Shown here piece by piece: positions 58,111 to 64,000 of a stretch of 64,000 nt of DNA. Source of the DNA: Amblyomma americanum (lineage: Eukaryota > Arthropoda > Arachnida > Ixodida > Ixodidae); NCBI RefSeq assembly GCF_052857255.1, contig NC_135505.1:61051149-61115148 (forward strand), written 5' to 3'. The notes below the pieces were generated by a model. That model was not told the DNA's origin. It made no database searches and was given only the letters and a program-made list of their open reading frames with translations. Position 1 is the stretch's first letter. Each line of letters opens with the position of its first letter. The translations under genes and the position numbers were made by a program.

Positions 58111-58850
58111 CCCAGAAATCGCCTCGTATCGCGGTGGACTCCTCATTACAGGAGCCCATTGGCGACCGCCGCGACTCGGGCTCGGTGGACCGGGGCCTTC
58201 TGGCTTGCTAGGTCCGAGCAGCCGAGCAGGGCTGCCTCCCAGTCCTCCCGGGTGGGGTTGGGTTTGGGGGCGAGGTTCGGGGTTTACTGGCATGCCCACA
58301 CCATGTGAAAGACGTCCGAAGACTTCTCCGCACAGTGTGGGCATTCTCCTGTACAGGCAGGATCAAAGTGTTTTAAAACTGCCGGGCACAGCAGCGTTTT
58401 GGTGTAAAGGCGGAGGAGTGTGCGTTCCTCCACCTTTGTGAGGCCCTTACAAGGCTTGTGATAAATTGCATGGCCGAATTGGAATAATTCAGTAATTTCT
58501 CGAAAAGTGAGGGCCGGATTGGGTTCGGGATCCGTATCCAAAGGGTCTGAAGGCGTTGCCCGGAGAGTGAGCGCGCGGGCGGCGGCGTCTGCCGTTTCAT
58601 TGCCTTCGAGGCCCATATGAGCTGGAGCCCATACAATCGTTCGAGTCGCGGGGGCCCCGAGGTAGTTACTGTTTTGAAGGATGCGATGCGCGAAGAGAGG
58701 AATGTACCCCTGTTTAATATTTCTGCAGGCCCCTCTCGAGTCGGTGCCGATCACTCGCGACTCCTGGTCTGCGGCGGCTAACGCGATGGCAACTTCTTCC
58801 GCATATGTTATGTCTGGAGCTCGGAACGTTAGGCCATTCACCACGATTTT
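58111..58850 (-). pseudogene. Element E, LINE 3' fragment (B family)
   Basis: The minus strand from 58,844 encodes an RNase H end (VNGLTFRAPDITYAEEVAIA, IGTDSRGACRN, WAPAHMGLEGNETADAAAR) and the zinc tail (CPHCAEKSSDVFHMVWAC), then a frameshifted C-terminus similar to element B's. The frame breaks near 58,284. The 3' UTR and tail are missing where the SINE begins. Confidence 0.8.
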
Positions 58851-59070
58851 TTGGTGGACGACTGGTGGCCTCGTTGCCTGGATTTCCGGAGTGCGCAGGT
58901 ACCTACATTAGCTCCACATGGCGGGGCGGACTCGTGGGGAGCGCGTTGAGAATAGAAAAGGCAGTCTCGTGGACTCTTCCCCTCGGCAAATTTAGGAGGG
59001 CGGTTTTGGAGTCGGTGATTATATAGCGGGCTTCTGTGCGGATAATCGCTAGCGCTATCGCTGTCTCATT
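58851..59070 (-). pseudogene. LINE RNase H fragment (C family)
   Basis: On the minus strand a piece of RNase H similar to element C (ARYIITDSKTA, then a LPRGRVHE-like segment) runs from 59,070 to about 58,880, joined to element E by a ragged junction near 58,855. It has neither 5' nor 3' end. Confidence 0.65.
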
Positions 59071-59815
59071 AGATGTTTATGAGGATATTTACCAACGGCA
59101 ACCGTGCAACGCTTTACTATTACAGCGAGGTTGCATACCTCTATCGTCCAAGGAAATTTTCGTGTCGTCGTAAGCAAAAACGCCAGGTTAAATATTGAAT
59201 GCTGCTCCGAGTGCAAAAATACCGAACAGCAGCGAGATTGAGATTGTATATCGCACTGATAATAAAGCAGTTGCAATGTAAAAATAAAATGTATATAAAA
59301 TATAATGCAATAAGAAATAGAGAAAATAAAAAATATAAAATACAAAAATAAACAAAAAATAAAAATATATAAAAAGGGTAATGTAAGTACATCTCACTTG
59401 TCTCCGGTTTCACTCTTATTAGAGTCACCTGTGTGAATTTTCAAGGGATTTCGCAATGGGTCAATGTGTGTTCTGCTTTGAAAGGGGTACGTCATTCGAT
59501 GCCCTCGTGTGAAGTGCAAACCGCATAATGTGTGATAACGGCGCCTGCAAACAATGCGAAGCACGTTCCTTCTCCCCGCATTTCTTACCCTAAGCTACTT
59601 CGAGTGGAAAAGTAGCCAAAAGCATAGAAATCGTACATCATACTGATCACAACGCAGTCGTAAATATCGTGAAGTAATAAAGGGTAATAATGTGTTCGTC
59701 TCAGGTCTCACTCTTTGTAGAGCCATGTAGGTGAAGTTTCATGTGATATCGCAATGGGCAACTGGGTGTCGTTTTACGGCTTTGCTGTCCGATCACCTTC
59801 ACAGCGTGGATTGGA
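59071..59815 (+). repeat. Two diverged direct repeats, roughly 310-390 bp apart
   Basis: Corresponding blocks recur in order. Examples: TTTCGCAATGGGTCAATGTG (near 59,449) and ATATCGCAATGGGCAACTGG (near 59,746); TATATCGCACTGATAATAAA (near 59,247) and CATCATACTGATCACAACGC (near 59,637). They are AT-rich with no coding content. They may be subterminal repeats of the Helitron-like element that follows. Confidence 0.5.
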
Positions 59816-60770
59816 ACCAAAATTTTTTTTGTAGCGGGAGCTACACTAGGCTACTAGTCGAGCATTTCGCGGTACATGGGAGAGGGAAGCTGTGCGCATG
59901 CGCCGTTACGATGGAAACCGAAGAGGAGCAAAGTGCGGCGTGCGCTTCGCCGTCGCCGCGGCCGCGCGCCCGCTCCACGGTCAAAGCCGAGCGTGATGTC
60001 ACGCGGATGAGCAGTTGAGCGGTTGCGCCGATACCATGTTAACCAGAGATATACCAATGCTGCGCCGCTTTCTTCGTCGCCGCCTCGCCGCACGTCACTC
60101 TATCAACCGAACCCCGCGTCGCATGCGCAGGATTGCATATAAAAGGCGGAGATGTATTGGGCGTCTGTATCACAATGATTGACATGCATGCAGATAAGGA
60201 GAGTCCAGCCGCTTCTAAACGGCGGTATAGACAAGAGAAGATTAACTCTTCCGATCCTGAGGTTCTCGCCTGGCAGTTGGCTTGAACCAAATAAGAACGC
60301 TGGAGTCTGTGTGTACGTGAAACAAAGTATCACCGCTGTCAGACATCTCCCTTCAATCGCGATGTATAATGGTGAAACCTGCTGTGTTCGGCTTCTAGAA
60401 AGCCCCATCATCATCCAAGGAGTCTACGTGGCACCGGGAACATCTTTCAAGCAGACAGACGATTGATGTGGTTGGAACGTGTATACCAGCCTACGGGAAG
60501 GTTTCACAGTTGTGTGTGACTTTGGGCGACTTCAACAGGACTCTCTTAGTGTATGAAAGAAAAGTTTGACTTCAATTTAGCTTCGGACCCTCACGTCCAG
60601 ACTACACAATGGGGAACTACTATAGAGTTTGTATACAAAACAGGCTATACCAAATCGAATACTGTATCGACAAAGCTGAGACCGCTGCATTCTACTTCAC
60701 AGATCATCGGGCAGTCTTCGTCTCTGTCAAAGAAAATAAATAAAAGATGTGTATACCCAATGTCTCTCAT
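59816..60770 (+). pseudogene. Helitron/Helentron-like relic with endonuclease fragment
   Basis: The left part holds a short ORF start (METEEEQSAA, ATG near 59,910) of a type I associate with tick Helitron-like ORFs, from memory. From about 60,290 the frame gives NAGVCVYVKQSITAV, CVRLLESPIIIQGVYVAPG, FTVVCDFG and ATAAFYFTDHRAVFVSV, which is the end of an APE-type endonuclease as carried by Helentrons. Helicase and Rep regions are missing. It has stops and frameshifts throughout. An ordinary LINE endonuclease is the main alternative. Confidence 0.4.
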
Positions 60771-60904
60771 CGTTAAACATGCAGTGACCACAACAAGCTC
60801 AGCCAGGGAAACGTACCTCTCGCTGTGTATGTCCTGACATAGCCGAGCTAAGCCACTGCCAATTTTTTTTATCTAAGTGGACACCTTCGCCAAGAACTGG
60901 TGGC

Positions 60905-61170
60905 CAAAGTGTACCTGGGGATCTTTAACGTGCATTGACATCGCACGGCACAATTTCGACCACCTGGCGGGGACCTTAAACGTGCACTGACATCGCAAAG
61001 CATCATTTCGACCACCTGGGGATCTTTAACGTGCACTGAGATCGCACAGCACACGGGCGTCTTCTGCGTTTCGCCTCCATCTAAACGCGGCCGCCGCGGT
61101 CGGGTTCGAACCCGGGTACTCCGGCTCAGTAGCCGAGCGCCCTAGCCACTGAGCCACCGCGGCGGGCCCG
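60905..61170 (-). repeat. SINE with triplicated core
   Basis: The core word (CCTGGGGATCTTTAACGTGC plus CATCGCA and CA/GC) occurs three times in a row, at about 60,913, 60,963 and 61,016. The last is followed by the full tRNA-adjacent end: TTTCGCCTCCATCTAAACGC, GGTTCGAACCCGGG as the B-box complement, and ACTGAGCCACCGCGGCGGG. The first two units lack the tail and head. Confidence 0.8.
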
Positions 61171-61408
61171 TAGTGGAGGGCTGTGGCTTAATTTCAACCA
61201 CCTGGTGGCCCTTAACATGCAAGGGCGCGATGATTCAGTGGTTGGGGCGCTCAGTACTGATCCGATGTACCCGAGTTCGAACCCGACCGCGGCGGCTGCG
61301 TTTCGATGTAAGCTAAACGCAAAATGGCGCCTGTGTGTTGCGTGTTGTCAGTGTACGTTAAAGATCCCCAAGTGGTCTAACTTATTCCTCAGCCTTCCAC
61401 TACGATAG
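61171..61408 (+). repeat. Opposed SINE copies
   Basis: A core fragment (CGTAGTGGAGGGCTGTGGCT to about 61,220) is followed by a full head in the + direction (GCGATGATTCAGTGGTTGGG, GAGTTCGAACCCGACC) and its core (GTTAAAGATCCCCAAGTGGT) ending near 61,408. With the 60,905 copy it forms a head-to-head pair. Confidence 0.75.
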
Positions 61409-61904
61409 TCATTTGAGCGGTGGGAGGCGATTCTGACCTGCGATCGTATCGAGGACCAAAGAGCCCTCATAAAACAGGTCCGTTTAACAGCTAAGCCATT
61501 CGAGCCCTGGAATGAGCACCCCACCCACAAGCCTCAATAAACATTCCTCTGATTTGAATAATTAAGTTTACCTACCTAACTCTTCATTTCTTCTTTCACT
61601 GCCTCCTTTATGTCTTCCTTACGGCGTGGTTCGGGTGCGCAGAGATATGTGAGACCGATACTGAGCCATTTCCTTTCCTCAGTAACCGAGTTTTCGGTGA
61701 CGATGTCCAGCTATAGATAAATAGTAAGGCGTTGCACGGTTGCCGTTGTACACTATAAATGGCTTGTATGCCTTGTTCATAGCTATTCCAGCTTTCGGCG
61801 TAAAACCACGTATGTCGAAACAGCCATGCCTAGATAAACTGAACTACGCTTACCACACTACATGTGCTTATAGGACACTGTTTGGAGATAAAATTAATTT
61901 TCCC
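61409..61904. other. Intergenic, no gene
   Basis: It has a short SINE leader in reverse (GCCATTTCCTTTCC near 61,667) and nothing else recognisable. Confidence 0.4.
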
Positions 61905-62318
61905 ACTACTTGGACCCTCATGAACCATGCGTAACAAAGAACTTCGAGTCATTGCAGAACCACGCTGTTCGTTTTATTTACAATGATTATTCAGGTCATA
62001 GCAGCATCACAGCCATGAAGAAACGCGCAGGTATAACGAATTATGTATCCGCCGTACAGTTTCATGTTATGATGATGATGATGATGATCATCATCATCAC
62101 TCATACTTCATAACGACTTATTTTATTTGCCTCTTTCCATTTTTGACCGACGCGATCACGGTTTTAAAATTACGCGCGTGTCATGTCATACATCTACCTA
62201 TGCCCATTCAATCATACCACGCACTTTAACTGACTGGAACGCTCTGCCTTCATGTGTCGCGACTTCCACTGGTGCGGATAAATTTTATTCACTAATGTCT
62301 GCCTTTACTACCGCTTAA
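61905..62318 (+). pseudogene. CR1-like LINE ORF2 C-terminus
   Basis: Reads SLQNHAVRFIYNDYSGHSSI then AMKKRAGI (61,945-62,030), is broken by an ATG-rich simple repeat at 62,066-62,100, and resumes as HGFKITRVSCHTSTYAHSII and PRTLTDWNALPS to a stop at 62,316-62,318. This is the C-terminal end of CR1-type ORF2. It is inactive. Confidence 0.7.
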
Positions 62319-62327
62319 CTTTCTTGC

Positions 62328-62848
62328 GTTTGGCAGAGGTTGCCGCGTCCTCGTTTATGCCATCAACGTGGAGCTTCGGAGCCGCGCCATCTCGATGTCA
62401 ACGACCGAGGCCAGCCACCTGCTCCGGTGCCGCTGTTTTCAGTGATCACTGCGATGAGGATGTGAAAAATTGGCTGGAATCGTACGAACGGGTGAGCCGT
62501 CATAACAACTGGGACGACCGCGTAAAGCTTATCAATGGCATCTTCTGCCTCGGCGATGTCGCGAACCTCTGGTTCCGAAACCATGAGGCCGACATTCCCA
62601 CTTGGGCCGTTCTAAAGAGCACACTTGCGGTGGTTTTCGGCCGTCCCGCCGTGCGGAAACTGCGCGCTGAGCAAAGCTTGCGTGTCCGAGCTCAGCACAC
62701 GGACGAGACCTTCACCAGCTACACTGAAGATGTAGTTGACCTCTGCAAGCGTGTTGATCCGGCTATGTTGAGGTTGACAATATCAAACACATCATGAAAG
62801 GTATCGACGAGGACGCTATTCAATTGTTTTTGTCGAAGAAGCCCTCCG
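62328..62848 (+). pseudogene. Ty3/gypsy gag fragment
   Basis: The frame gives a capsid-like region of an LTR retrotransposon gag: DEDVKNWLESYERVSRHNNW near 62,455, NGIFCLGDVANLWFRNHE, and RAQHTDETFTSYTEDVVDLC near 62,690. The frame stops at 62,795-62,797; the text KHIMKGIDEDAIQLF follows in another frame, then the copy ends at the junction with a LINE fragment. There is no LTR or pol beside it. It is an old, partial copy, described only. Confidence 0.65.
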
Positions 62849-62946
62849 CCGCCCAGGAGTGCTCTGCTGTGCGACTCCCGCGCCGCCCTCAGCCGCCTGC
62901 AATATAACGGCCGCGGTACCCCACTATTGCGGGAAATTCGCTCACT
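62849..62946 (+). pseudogene. Element A family, RNase H piece
   Basis: Very similar to 49,766-49,855 of element A (TGCTCTGCTGTGCGACTCCC and CGGCCGCGGTACCCCACTA). It encodes the ALLCDSRAAL part of RNase H. It begins at the gag junction and stops at the next LINE insertion. Confidence 0.8.
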
Positions 62947-63517
62947 GACGAGGCTGCGCTGCCGTATCCCCCCCTCTAAATTTTTATTTACACAAGTCGG
63001 GTTTGGTGCTCTCTCCCCTTTGTGCATTTTGCCGTGAGCCAGAATCTATTGAACATTTTTGGCTGTATTGTCACCGATTCAACTCACTGAGAAAAAGGTT
63101 GCTGGAGGAGCCCTTGCAGCATCTTGGCCTTAGTTTGAGCAGCCCGCTCTTGCTATCATTTGGCGCCACCACATTTGGGTTCAGCCACAGATCTGTTTGC
63201 ACCGCTGTTCAAAATTTCCTGATAGAATCTCACCGACTACCTTGCTAAGTGTTCCAACCTTTTCTTTTCTATCAATTATTACATTTTGACTAAATCATTA
63301 ATATTTAATCCCTCTCTTTATTATTATTCTTAAAATTTTAAAATCAAAACACTCATCCCTTTTCTGTTCATGACGAAAAATTCACCGGTGTTGCGATCCC
63401 ACGTGCTTTTCCTTTATGTTAACTGCGTTCAGGTGAATAGCCACCCGATTCTTGGCCGATCCCCCAGTGTGGGTATGTGCCATCTTTTGATAGGATAACA
63501 ACAACAACAACAACTAC
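62947..63517 (+). pseudogene. 5'-truncated LINE 3' end with AAC tail
   Basis: Reads LTRLRCRIPPS, then in another frame NFYLHKSGLVLSPLCAFC and REPESIEHFWLYCHRF, a zinc-binding tail, to a stop at 63,246-63,248. The 3' UTR (CCGATCCCCCAGTGTGGGTA near 63,459) ends in (AAC)n at about 63,497-63,516. It has no RNase H. It is inserted within element A-type sequence. The family is different from A to D. Confidence 0.75.
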
Positions 63518-63969
63518 CTGCCAGCGATCTGCCCCTTGCGCTGGAGGACGTGCGTGCGGCCATCCACGACCATCTCCGAAAGCAGCACCCCGACCCACGC
63601 ATCGCGGGAGGTGAGCGCATTGACAGTGTCACCGGCTGTCGCGCACTTACACGGTCACAACGTGCAATGATCCTCCGCGCGCGCATTGGCTGCGTGTGGG
63701 CCGGGGAACGACGGGTGCGTTACGGAATCGCGACGAGTGATCTGTATGACGGATGCGGTGCAGTGGAAACACTAGAACACCTGCTCCTCCACTGTGCCGC
63801 GTTCGCCGATGCTCGTCGCGATATGCTCGCGGCCTATAGGGCGCAGGGCATACTACCAGACTCCATCAAGACGCTATTGTTGCCGCAGGGCAGTGCGCGC
63901 ACTCGTGAGCGAACTTTGGTGAGCCTCTGTGCATTCGTCGAACACACGGGCTTGACGTCCCGTCTGTGA
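63518..63969 (+). pseudogene. Element A family, ORF2 C-terminal tail
   Basis: The frame continues from the leading DLPLALEDVRAAIHDHLRKQ to a zinc-type tail (CGAVETLEHLLLHC) and a stop at 63,967-63,969, followed by GCGTTGTAAGCGAAAAAAAT. This is the end that element A at 44.6 kb lacks. It belongs either to the copy at 62,849 or to that one. Confidence 0.7.
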
Positions 63970-64000
63970 GCGTTGTAAGCGAAAAAAATTGCAGGCGTGG

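Overview
The window is nuclear DNA from an arthropod, very probably a hard tick (Ixodida). The reasons are dispersed tRNA-derived SINEs of the Ruka type, spliced exons with GT/AG borders, long introns and a dense mixture of LINE, Penelope-like, Ty3/gypsy, mariner, foldback and Helitron-like relics. No operons, ribosome binding sites or CRISPR arrays are present. Only one host gene can be assigned with confidence. It lies on the + strand from 12,686 to 25,445: the last four coding exons of a sphingosine-1-phosphate phosphatase (SGPP), a membrane enzyme of the PAP2 superfamily. The catalytic signature SRx5Hx3D is split between two exons about 6.6 kb apart. A second, weak host candidate is a short first exon at 37,217 whose 27 residues resemble the start of FMC1/LYR-type mitochondrial assembly factors.

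Layout. 1-12 kb: SINE copies, several inverted-repeat (foldback) elements, 3' fragments of LINEs on the minus strand, and a large palindromic element (9,980-12,061) that carries a LINE 3' fragment in its left arm. 12.7-25.4 kb: SGPP exons, with introns holding a 65-bp minisatellite, a Penelope-like GIY-YIG fragment, CR1-like and RNase H LINE fragments, a degraded SINE and two TIR elements with TA target sites. 25.4-38 kb: mostly AT-rich, low-repeat DNA with a dead mariner, short hairpins, a 34.3-kb TIR element and a CR1-like fragment. 38.5-44.6 kb: a decayed CR1-like LINE, a reversed Ty3/gypsy RT-RNase H fragment, a SINE, a tRNA-like repeat and a second SINE family. 44.6-59 kb: a GC-rich nest of non-LTR retrotransposons. 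59-64 kb: tandem non-coding repeats, a probable Helitron/Helentron relic with an endonuclease fragment, stacked SINEs, a CR1-like tail, a gypsy gag fragment and further LINE fragments.

The best resolved structure is the LINE nest. Element A (from about 44,640) has ORF1, endonuclease, RT and RNase H, and is broken in its RNase H domain at about 49,953. There a 5'-truncated LINE, element C, begins. C is in turn split inside its RT by a full-length 5,746-bp LINE, element B (50,035-55,780). B is bounded by a perfect 12-bp target-site duplication (50,023-50,034 and 55,781-55,792). Removing B and one copy of the duplication restores the expected RT reading in C. All these elements carry stops or frameshifts in this copy, so none appears autonomous as written. 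I see no convincing undescribed gene system. The most distinctive items are the nested LINE history, the large foldback element, the SINE-core tandem array and the possible Helentron remnant.
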